From Tolypeutes matacus (lineage: Eukaryota > Chordata > Mammalia > Cingulata > Chlamyphoridae): DNA of 64,000 bases. Made by a program: the position numbers and the translations under genes. The notes below the pieces were generated by a model, which was not told the DNA's origin, ran no database searches, and saw nothing but the letters and a program-made list of their open reading frames with translations. Below, one piece after another: positions 49,877 through 60,316 of this stretch (within the stretch, counting starts at the first letter, position 1; each line of letters begins with the position of its first letter). The stretch covers positions 24,009,232-24,073,231 of the forward strand of contig JAKSZT010054215.1 in the NCBI GenBank assembly GCA_026826555.1, read 5' to 3'.

Positions 49877-50428
49877 TAGTTTTAATTTGCTAAAGGCTGC
49901 CAAGGCAATATACCAGAAATGAGTTGGCTTTTACAGTGGGGATTTATTAATTCATAAGCTTACAGTTCCGAGGCTGTGAAAGTGTCCAAATCAAGGCATC
50001 ATCAGGAGATGCGTTCTCTCCGAGCTGCAGCTATGGGTGATCAGGCACATGGTAGTGTCTGCTTGTCTGTCCCCTCTCCTCCGGGCTTCGTTGCTTTTAG
50101 CTTCTAGCTTCTAGCTTCAGTGACTCCTCTCAGTGTTCTGCTGGTTTCAGCTTCTGGCTCCTGGGGCCTTCTCTCTCAGCTTCTGGACATTTCTCTCTGT
50201 TTCTGAGGCTTTTTCTCATGTCCTCATGGCCTCTTCTCTGCTGTTTATTAAGGACTCCAGCAACAGCTAGACTATGCTCCACTGAAACAGTCCAGTCAAA
50301 TGGCCCTCAACTGAATCCAATCCAATCCAAAGGGGTCCCACACCTAAAAGAATGTGCCAATTTAAGAACATAATTTGCTGGGGGTCCACAAAAGTCGTCC
50401 ACAAAAGTCTTCCACAAACTGCCATACC
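49877..50428 (-). mobile_element. MaLR-related LTR, second subfamily
   Basis: It has the same plan as the two LTRs above but is clearly diverged. The + strand starts 'tttgctaaaggctgccaaggcaatataccagaaatgag' and ends 'ccacaaactgccata'. On the minus strand an AATAAA-type signal lies near the 3' end. It contains small internal tandems, ttctagc three times near 50100 and a roughly 13-bp unit repeated near 50387-50412. It is noncoding. Confidence 0.7.
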
Positions 50429-50804
50429 AACTGTAGATAAAAACACAGGTAAACCATCATGTATTAGACAAATACCCAACTAATTTCTTCACAGACTTGA
50501 CAATTTCTGACTCTTCAAATGTACTTAAAGGACGGAGAGAATAATCAGGAAGCAGAAGTTTGGTGGAAAATATGTGTTGAGACTTTTGTATTTTAATACA
50601 CATTTTAGTTTTTTTTAAGTGAAGCATTCATGAACTAATGTCCTTAAAAACCACTTGAGAGGTGCAGGACAAAAGCTGAGGAGAAGTCTGAATACACAGG
50701 TGCAGGACTTATATGTCCACTGGGACACAGATGAAGAACTTAGCTTTGTGATGGTAACAGCTGAAATCATGTAAGCATATTCAATAATTAATTAGATAAA
50801 TAAT

Positions 50805-51000
50805 TGTTCAGTTGCCATTTATTGAAGACATGCTAAGGAGCAGAGCCCACTGTGCTACCTGCCAGGAATGCAAAGATGATTGAGGCTCATTTTCTGCCCT
50901 CAAGGAACCCACAGACTAGAAGGGAGAAAGCAGATGCATAAACACTTACTTGCAATACAATGTGATAAATATTATAGCAGGTGAATGTTTCAGATGAAAT
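50805..51000 (+). mobile_element. Ancient mammalian repeat, unnamed
   Basis: 'ccatttattgaagacatgctaaggagcagagcccactgtgctac', 'aatgcaaagatgattgagg' and 'tgccctcaaggaacccacagactagaagggag' form a pattern repeated widely in mammalian genomes ('attgagcacctactatgtgccaggcactgtgcta...ccctcaaggagctcacagtctag'). I cannot assign the family safely. Confidence 0.6.
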
Positions 51001-51400
51001 GGAGGGAAAGTATAGAAGGAAGATGTCTGAAATGTGGAGAGTGTCTTTGAGAGGACTGGGGAGAAAAACAGTAAAGAAAAAGGAATTAAAATTTGAACCT
51101 CATTAGAGAAGATAATTGATCACACTGTAGAAATTTAGGTTAGAGATGAATGTTAGGAGATGGGAGAACAAAAGCAAAGGTGGTGGGAGATTTCAGATGT
51201 AAGAACTGAGATTTTAATAGTTCAAGAAGACTAGTTTTATAGTCAAGTATATACTTGGCATATTAAAAACATTATATATACATATATTAATTTTCTATAT
51301 ATTATAACTGGTATAACACAATATATTGTTTTATATAATGTATATATTGTATTCCTAGATAGTATGGCCTATTATATATATGTAATATATATAATATTCC

Positions 51401-51492
51401 TTTTTTTTTTTTTTTTTTTTTTTACCAGGAGGTCCCGGGGATCAAACCCAGGTCCCTCCATGTGGGAGACGGACGCCCAACAGTTTGAGCTA
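51401..51492 (-). mobile_element. Xenarthran tRNA-derived SINE, minus strand
   Basis: A 23-base poly-T run, then 'accaggaggtcccggggatcaaacccagg' and 'ccatgtgggagacggacgccc'. On the minus strand it has a B-box-like GGTTTGATCCC. The flanks atataatattcc and catataatatcc look like imperfect target duplications in an AT-rich site. Confidence 0.85.
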
Positions 51493-51524
51493 CATATAAT
51501 ATCCCCTATATATTCCTTTTAAAG

Positions 51525-51770
51525 GCTTAGTAAGTGCTAGTAACTTTGCTAAACACTTTATATTATCTAATTTAATCATTATAATATAATATAATATAAT
51601 ATAATATAATATAATAATATAATATAATATAATATAATATAAGCCTTATTATAACCCTATTCCCCAGACGAGGAAGCTGATGCCTACAGAGGTTAGAGAT
51701 TTTTTGTGATCCAGGGTCTAAGTGGCACTCTCATCCAAGTATATCTGACTCTACTGAGCTGGTGGCTCCT
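51525..51770 (-). mobile_element. MIR, minus strand, split by a microsatellite
   Basis: The left part 'gcttagtaagtgctagtaactttgctaaacactttatattatctaattt' and the right part 'ataaccctattccccagacgaggaagctgatgcctacagaggttag' are adjoining parts of a reversed MIR. About 60 bases of (ATAAT)n at 51582-51642 sit between them. Confidence 0.8.
51582..51642. repeat. (ATAAT)n pentanucleotide microsatellite
   Basis: About twelve ATAAT units with one short irregularity near 51613, grown inside the MIR copy. Confidence 0.95.
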
Positions 51771-51919
51771 CTGGAATAGGTTTTAGGAAATGAGTTATTG
51801 ATGTTAAGAGGAATGAAGATAAACAGTCTGACTCCTCCTACCGGCTGGGTGCAGAAGAGAGGCGTGCACAGACAAGAGGGAGGGAGTGTGTGGAATAGGG
51901 GACCAGTCAAGCCTGGCTG

Positions 51920-52110
51920 CCTCCCCCTCCTGGCTCTGCCACTGGCCAGCCACATAGCATTGGTCCAGCCATTTAACCCCTCACGATGCACCTGCCTGTA
52001 CAATGAGGGGAATCCCATCAGTCTTGTTCACATGTAAAGGATTTGTGCCTGTGCTGGCACGTGGAAGACACTCAGCTGTCGGTAGCTGCTGCTATGACTA
52101 CCCCTACTAC
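51920..52110 (+). mobile_element. MIR SINE, + strand
   Basis: 'cctcctggctctgccactggccagccac', 'ggtccagccatttaacccctcacgatgcacctgcctgtacaatgagg' and 'gctggcacgtggaagacactcagctg' match a MIR in order. Confidence 0.85.
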
Positions 52111-54399
52111 CCTTTCAGTCATACCTCTCCCACTCCTGCTGCTGCTGCTCCTCCTCCTAAATTCTTATTACTATTATTGTCAACCATAACAACAGTCGTT
52201 GGTATGACACAAGGAATAGGGTGATGCTAAAAAAAGAGAAGAAGACATTTAAGGCCTGTATTTGTGCTATAGCAATAGATCTGTGTGCATTTCACTATTG
52301 AGTGAGCATTGCCACGGGCTGGTCGTGTGCTAGGCAATACCGGGAGTTAAAAAGGACTGTCGTTTCCTTTTTCAACTAGTGTATAAGCCAGTTTGGTCTT
52401 CAAGCCCCACATTCTTGATAAGCCACATATTCAAGACAGAGAGAATCTTGGGAGATGAGCAGCTCCTGAGCATTGAGAGCAGACCCACTTGAAGCAGGAG
52501 ACTATGCATAGCCTGGAAGGATGGTCGGTGCTTGAACAGAATGGTTCTGCAGTCCATTGTGCACCCCTCCTTCTCCACATAGTCTACATTTCGTCCTGCC
52601 ATGCCTCCTAGTCCTGTCACTTTATTTCCAAATTCAGGTATTACTGGGACACTAATTTTCGGGAAATCTTACCAGTTGGCCATTAGGCTTGAATGGAGCG
52701 CCTAGACCAGGATGAAGGAGACCCTGGTCCCATCTTCCAGGAGGACAGGCTTTGTCTAAAGATGGTTTTTGTAGGTCCTTGTCCAAAAGAGATGACATTT
52801 GCAACTACTTTGAAATGGAAGTTTCCTCAATAGATATAATTAAGACTGACAAATGACAGTTTGATATTCCTTTATTTTTCTAAAATAGCAACCTGGCCAA
52901 ATATACTTCCAGCACATTTATTACAGCCACATGTTTATATTTATAGAAGAAGTGGTGCTAATTCTCTCGTATATTAACAGGTTTTATACAAATTGTTCCA
53001 TTTCTACTTTGGAACAAAGTTGCTGAGGAGAAACAGTTTAATTAGTGATTATAGTCTACGTATCAAATTATATATTAAATAAACTTCCTGAACTGAAAGT
53101 ATCATAAACTGACAAGGAGGTAGTTATCTTGAATTCTATATTGTATATGTAAGATTTCTTATAATCCAATTTTATTGTAGCTTACTGATTGCTTTAGTGT
53201 TTCCTTTTTGCTAAATTTTTATCTTCCCACCGACAAACGTTATTCCCTTTCAGTATGTAATAGATGAGTTGGGATCCCAAAATAGATTTTCAAAAACCAT
53301 GGAAAGACCTCCTCATTTTAGTATATATAATAAATAGTGTATTTTTTTTTTTTTTAATTTGAGAGGTAGTCAAATAGGTGAATACATAAACCTTGCCAAC
53401 CCTTAGGCACTTGTAATTTCCATACTAAAATTCATGAGTTTTTACTGGACTATTACTCTGTTATACAATAAGTAATAGTTACCATGGCAACCTTTGCATC
53501 ATATTATGACATTTATATATAAATGTTGTGTTTCTTTGTAAGGAAAGACAATGTGTTTGAATTTTTGAATGTTTGGTGAATTGTAATCACTTCTAAAATA
53601 AATTTGTACAAGATGGATTGAATTATTTGAGAGGTATGCAAATTTCTACCCCAAACAACTATGAAGTGCATGCATTTAGTTTAGTGATGTCATGGGGGAA
53701 GGAAAGCTTATTTTAATTGTGCTTCACAAATATCAAATACTATTCATTAAATGCCTATTATTGGCCTCACAATGAGAAAAACATAAAATTGAACCGTATT
53801 TGAGGTAGCTTATCAGTTTCTACATGAAAATGGTTAATGTGGTAGTAAGAATTGGAATATATTTTACATCATGATTGACAAAATTCTATCAAATACAAAT
53901 CATTTCTTATTTGTGTACACCTAGTCGATCAAATTTGACCAGTTTTTATTTCAAATACAGGTGAATTAACAAGTTTGCTCATGCCTGGAAAGGCAAAATT
54001 AAATGAGCCTTTGAAGTAATCCTTGTAGCAGTTTCAGGAAAATTGCCATTTAAGCTTAAATTATCAAGGATGATTGATGGCCAATTCCTTTATTAAATAT
54101 GGAACAAAACTAGCCATTTCTTGTGGGAAGTGCAGCTCGAGGCCATGGGGTTCTATCATCACTGTGTAGGTAGCCCTCTATTTAACTCTTTTTCAGTGTT
54201 TTTAATTGTGACTTCCCAAAATTAATGTCTCATTTTATACTTTTCATCTGAAAGTGGAGTACAAGCTCTAACTGCAACCATTTGCAACTTTTGACCAATC
54301 ATTTAAATAAGAATCATTGGACCATGACATGGGACTATTTGTTGGGGGACAGAGAAGGAGTGCTGTGTGTTAATGTAAGCTATGGTCACCTCTGCTGGA

Positions 54400-54585
54400 C
54401 ATTTGGCATGTTGTTTCATCTACTCCTGATAACAACTCTATGATGGAGCTTTTATTATTCCCATTTTACAGGAGGAATACATCGTTGAGAGCAGTGGCAT
54501 AACTAACCCCAAATCACATTGCTTTTATGTGTCTGAGCTGAGGTGCAATGTGATCTGTCTGACCTCAAAGCTTCTATTTTCCTTT
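54400..54585 (-). mobile_element. MIR, minus strand
   Basis: 'tcatctactcctgataacaactctatgatgg' and 'ttattattcccattttacaggagg' followed by 'cccaaatcacattgc' and 'ctgtctgacctcaaagctt' match a reversed MIR. Confidence 0.85.
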
Positions 54586-57040
54586 TGTGTTTGAAGTCTA
54601 TGCCTGCCTTTTTACAAACAAAATGTGCATTACACATGTAAAGCCTTTAAAATGAAATATTTGCTAAATGATAATTTTGATAATTTGCATTTCTCTGCAG
54701 CACAATAACAATCTGTTAGTTTCCCGAACAGGAAAGTAGTCCTTGCCATCTCGTCTTTCCCAGTTTCCCGAGTCCTCTTTTGTTGAAATCAAGAATACGA
54801 ACATAAGACAGAAATGAAAATAAACTATAATGTTGCATTTCTGAGTCTTTGGGTGTCAGGAATAGGGGCTGTCCAACAAAAGACTGACCTTCAATTTTGA
54901 CCTTTGAATTTCAAAAGTGGACAGGTGGAAATATTGTGTTCTTCATTGCCCTTTGGTGCAAGATATATTCCAGGTAGCAGAGTAAGTGCCAACAGCAGCA
55001 AAATTATCGCCCCCTCCTGCTACTATAGTAAGTCAGCAATGGCCCTTCTGTGGTCAAAATGGCAAATTCAGCAGCAGCTATTCGACAGGGATTTGCAAAA
55101 ACTTCCCCGTGGCTGATAGGAATCTTATTCAGCAGTGTTTTTCAAAACCCCATTCTGTGCAGAATTAACTATGTAAAAATGATTTCAGTTGTGATAAAAA
55201 GCGTTTTCAACAAATCTAATTTGTGATTTTTGTCGATGTGTATTTTGCACTTAACACTGCAAAGTCTATTAGGTACCTATGCATATATCTAGCATTCATA
55301 AGTTTTATAGTTGTTCAGAATTTAGTTCCATATTAACATAAATCTTTCCAAAATTCCTGGCTTTATAGAGTCAGTTCACCATACAAAGCCACTATACATC
55401 ACTTAGGTTTGTGATGAAAGAATGGAATTGCAGCTGTGTGAGTACTAGAATACCCAAACATGAATTAGACTCACAAGCATTTGGCAATAGTTCAGAAAAG
55501 GAGCTTAATCTGGTTTCATCTGAGACTGCTTTTCTCTGTTCTACAACATCCCCCCAAGATGTTGTGTCTGATATCAGATCACAACGTAATGGGAGTGACG
55601 CAAAATCAGAGAAAGCCCTAAGAAACCAGGAGGACATTTGCTTCTCCCCAGAGATTTTTTCCTCCTACTTCTTTCTTTCCTCTCCCAGTTCCCAACCCTG
55701 AAATTCAAGGTCATTCACCTATTAGATGAATTAATTATAAGCCCAAAGAGCAGCATTCATCGTACTCTGATCTCACTCATATCTATAATTAAGGGTAAAT
55801 ATAATCTTCCTTTTTAGAAACGTACCACCCACCCATTACATTCAAAGTGCTGACTGAAATGAAATAATAGTTCAGAGCAAGATGATTTTAGTTTAACAAG
55901 AAAAAAGTTGATAATTTAAGCTTGAAACAGTTAGTTCTATTTTTGATTACCATTCAGTTATAAATCTCATTTGAGATATATACTGCTTTTTCTTACTCAA
56001 GTTTAATTCATGGTTTTGCATTCTTGGTTGCATATGCACAGTTTAGTGGTTGATCAAGGATTTTTTAAAGCTCCCCTCAAAAGAAATGGGGGCAAGGTTG
56101 AAAATATGTTAAAAAGAGAGTCTGAGACCCAGATCCGATAGAAAACAAACAAAAATTTTAACTGAAAGGGACCCTCACAGAATGTCTGCAATTTGACACT
56201 TGAGTGGCTATGTTAGGACTGTCTCTTTGCTGGAGAATTGATTGTGGAGAGAGACCCTGGGGGGACTCGGAAACATTTAAACCTGGTTGACAAAGTCAAC
56301 AGACTCTGTTCTTTGGATGGGGTATTTTAAGTCTTGAAATTGTTTCCCCTGGGAAGAAAATCAGGAGTGAGTAAGGGGAAGGGCCTGTCTCTTCACATTT
56401 CAGACAGTTAAGCAAAATGCTAAACTATGGGTTTAAGATTTACAGGTTAGCACTGCAAGATGCCACATCTTGTTTCCAGTGTTTCCTGGCAGACTGTGGC
56501 TGCTTGCTACTGGAACCTAGCATAACCGCAGAGCATGAGCTTGCACAATGTGAAAAACCTAAAACCATCATAATCCTATTTAAGGCAAGGATGCATTTGA
56601 CCATTTTGAAAGGAGACATCTTTGAAACGTAACTTTTATTAAGCATCAGTGTGTCTTTCGAGCTGTACATACATGTAGATAAATTCATATATAAACAGAT
56701 GCCTTATCAATTTTGTGTAGTATTTAACTTACCTTATTAAATTAAATGTCATTAACTTTTCTAAATTCATAAACTTATGAGTTCAGCTAGTGGAAAAAAA
56801 ATTTTTTTTTAATCTATCTCATTGCTCCAGAGGGTTAAGTATGTGACGCAAAGGCCAAACAATAGTAAATGGACATTGTTCACTTAACAAGTATACTCTA
56901 CAATAAGAACACATATTTTTATCTTCATTTTCCCTAGTGGGGTGATCAGGGCCCCCTTAAGTGTGAGGAAATGCTTATTTTTGTTGCTATAGAAGAATGA
57001 TCCTATTGTCCGAGTGAAAAAGAAAAAGGAACAAACAGGT

Positions 57041-57125
57041 CTGGAAAGAAAAAAAAAACAACAACAAAAAAAACACAGGAATGTGCTTTGTTAAAAAAAA
57101 AAAAAAAAGGAAAGAAAGAAAAAGA
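57041..57125. repeat. A-rich low-complexity tract
   Basis: Runs of A with scattered C and G (aaaaacaacaacaaaaaaaacac, then a 16-A run, then ggaaagaaagaaaaag). No SINE body is attached that I can recognise. Confidence 0.8.
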
Positions 57126-59132
57126 TTAGAGATTAGCACAAGCCACTAAGTGTTTGTAAGTGCTATCTGATTTTAGCACTATGTCACTGTACATACTTCA
57201 TGTGACTGCACATGCATGAGTTAGATTTGTGATTTATTTACAACTAGCCCATGAAATGATTTTCTTTTAAATTAACAAGGTCAGCCACAGCCTCTCAGTT
57301 ACCTTTTAGTTACCATTTTACATTTTTTTCACAGCTCCCTTGTGAATACTGCTAAAACACAGTACAGCAAGCATGTTTGTTTTTATGTAAACCTATTGAA
57401 TACAACTACTTTCTTGGAAGTGAAAACCTTTGCCACCAGGACCAACAAGAATTAACCAACTGTTAAACTTATTGAAAAGACAGCAGGCGTTAAGAACATA
57501 TTTGTTCAGCTCTTTTCTGAATATTTTATATTTTTTTTAGAAAAAGAAAAATGAAGAAATAGGGATAATGCCTATCTAGATTATAAAGTTATTAATACTA
57601 TCATTTTCAAACTCCTCTTTCAAATGAAATGAAGGCTCATTTGTAGATTTACTAAACTGTGAGGAGGTTGTGATTTGAAATAATTCACAGCTTTTATTGA
57701 TGGAAATTTCAAAGAAAACTTGGGCTTGGGCTTCCATAAATATAAACTTTGTTAATTAAAAATTATCAAGAGTGAAATTTTGAGTTGAGAGTCCAAACTA
57801 TATGAATGCCATTCCTAAAAGAATACAGGGATCTTTTGATGGTATACTCTTAGATTCCTGATTTATTAAAAACCTGATTTAAAAGAGCTCTATATTTTAG
57901 TTTGCCATTGTGTCGCCTTTTGATATCTTTTTTGAGTTCTGAAGAGGCAGTAGTTGAGCATACCGAATTCTGGTTTTTATCAGTCATGTGGTAAATATTA
58001 AGATAGTAGCAATGAGTTGTTGTTTTTCCCCTCAGGATGGGCTTTAAACCTACAATCTCAGCCTTAAAGTTTTATTTTAAAAGTAATGTTTATTATGTAT
58101 CCCTTGAAAAAGTCTTAAACAAGGAAGGTGAGCATGTCAGGAGCTGATTAGCCCTTTATGTATTACTCACCCAACACTCAAAAAATCCCTAGGAATCGAG
58201 AGGATCTCTTTATGATATTTAGCTATATGGCAGTAGAAAGGGGAGGTTTTCATTTTTTATTTTCCAGCTTATGGGTCATATTTGACCAACTGCTTTCACT
58301 GGAAGACATGCCACTTTGTTGAGCTATTTAGGAATCAAAAAGACTGTCTTAATTTAAAACAAGGACCCTTTGTTTTAGTTGGTGACTGCCTTGTGAAATT
58401 TTTCAGTTCTCAGCGGGTTAACCAGGGAACAGGGGCAGAGTCATAATTGGCCTATTTAGAGTATTTTGCATGTGAATAGTGTGTTAGTGAAGCATCCCTA
58501 AGTCTGTTGTGAGTGACATGGTGATTAGAATTTAGATTAGGGAAAACACATTCTGTACTTTATCAAGGACAGTAATTAGTTCAGTCAGTAAAAGTTGATT
58601 ACAAGTAACGATAAAGTTAGATTTTTAGTACTTAATTTTAAAATTTCTTTATTAAAAAGTAAATTTGTTCTTAATATAAATGGTAGTATCTACACTTACT
58701 TTATTACATACCAGAATAATTAAAAGAACAATGTGTTCAAGGCAGAATATATTCAGACGATTTATATGTTATGGGTAAGTGTCTATGTAGATTTTAGAAA
58801 ATGTAGTATTATCATATAATCTCTCTTATGTCATCATTTTGGAAAGTTTAGTAATATGTCACACCGTGATAAGTTAATGAAATTAACTTAATGATATTTG
58901 TGCAAGTTTGCTAGTGTTCAGGTAAATGTTTGATCGGTGGGGATGTATTTAAGTGTCTGATAGTTCTCAAGAGGGCATTCTAAAGTCCTTTCATTTGTTC
59001 CTGTTAGCTTAGAATGCCTATTATTTCTATAATTTTGGAAGTTAATGTGAACATTGAATTTCCTTTTGGTTCAGTTGGCATTTTATCTTCTGTTGGTGCT
59101 GTGCAAATTCGTGGGGGATCATGATATACTGG

Positions 59133-59135
<3 letters not shown>

Positions 59136-59195
<60 letters not shown>
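59136..59195. repeat. (GA)n microsatellite upstream of exon 8
   Basis: Sixty bases of AG dinucleotide with one break (gaaaga near 59165). It ends 461 bp before exon 8. It gives false Arg-Glu frames on + and Leu-Ser frames on minus. Confidence 0.97.
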
Positions 59196-59498
59196 CTCCC
59201 AGGATTGAGGTGCCGGATCCAAATTTACCCCCAATATGACCAGCCCGGGGAAGTTTGCTGTGTTCAAAAAATGAGATTCTCCTTGGTTCTTGCTAACGAA
59301 GGGTATATGAATAGTTCACAGAAATGAGCCTAAGTCTAGATAAAGTGTTAGTTTTACATAAATGCCATTTTCTTATAAAATTAAAATGTTACTCTTCTTA
59401 AAAGGATTGTTTAAAGGGAATCATCTGTTACCTTCCTCTCCAAAGTAAAGATTTGAAAATTCAAAACTCTGTGAACTCTGTGATAGCTTCCTAGACTG

Positions 59499-59533
59499 CT
59501 TTTCTCTTTCTTCTTCTCTCTCTCTCTTTTTTT
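59499..59533 (+). promoter_or_regulatory. TCF4: Long pyrimidine tract upstream of exon 8
   Basis: Thirty-five consecutive pyrimidines with several TCTT and CTCTCT units, the kind of sequence bound by PTB-family splicing repressors. An AG follows at 59543-59544 (ttgtttcag), which could act as a decoy or alternative acceptor. Using it would add 112 nt, shift the frame and stop early in exon 8. Regulation is inferred. Confidence 0.5.
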
Positions 59534-59650
59534 AATTGTTTCAGTTTAGCACACGCTGTTTTCTTTATTACCTTGGGTTAAGTACTAACAATCAGTTGGG
59601 GGGTGGTGAATGTAAAAAATTAACCATATATGTTTGTTTTCTCTTTCTAA

Positions 59651-60266
<616 letters not shown>

Positions 60267-60316
60267 AGGTACAGACAAAGAAAGTTCGAAAAGTTCCTCC
60301 AGGTTTGCCATCTTCA
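60267..60316 (+). CDS. TCF4: TCF4 exon 9 (second half of nuclear localisation signal)
   Basis: This 50-nt coding exon starts with AG, completing the Glu codon split from exon 8, and then encodes VQTKKVRKVPPGLPSS. KKVRK (60278-60292) is the second basic cluster of the bipartite nuclear localisation signal begun by RRR in exon 8. The acceptor is ttttctttcag and the donor is gtaagt at 60317-60322. An AG two bases into the exon is not the likely site, because use of it would break the frame. It ends in phase 0, ready for the next TCF4 exon (starting VYAPSAS), which is not in this window. Exons 8 and 9 together are 180 nt, so skipping both keeps the frame and deletes the localisation signal. Confidence 0.97.

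Larger units (their letters stand above)
52860..59130. promoter_or_regulatory. Repeat-poor block; candidate conserved noncoding cluster
   Basis: Across 6.3 kb I recognise only one old repeat (the MIR at 54400-54585) and an A-rich patch at 57041-57125. The sequence is AT-rich with homeodomain-like TAAT cores and two perfect POU octamers, ATGCAAAT (53636-53643) and ATTTGCAT (54683-54690). Such repeat deserts next to developmental regulator exons often hold conserved enhancers; that is inference. The 96-codon + frame at 55411-55701 has no recognisable product and no splice support that I can see. Confidence 0.35.

Noticed and set aside
52136..52159. CTG repeat as a possible counterpart of the human CTG18.1 disease repeat of TCF4
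   Set aside because: Only four CTG units beside a MIR. The human repeat lies in an earlier intron, upstream of this window.
59004..59327. Arg-Glu and Leu-Ser frames on both strands near exon 8
   Set aside because: They come from the (GA)n repeat and have no splice or homology support.
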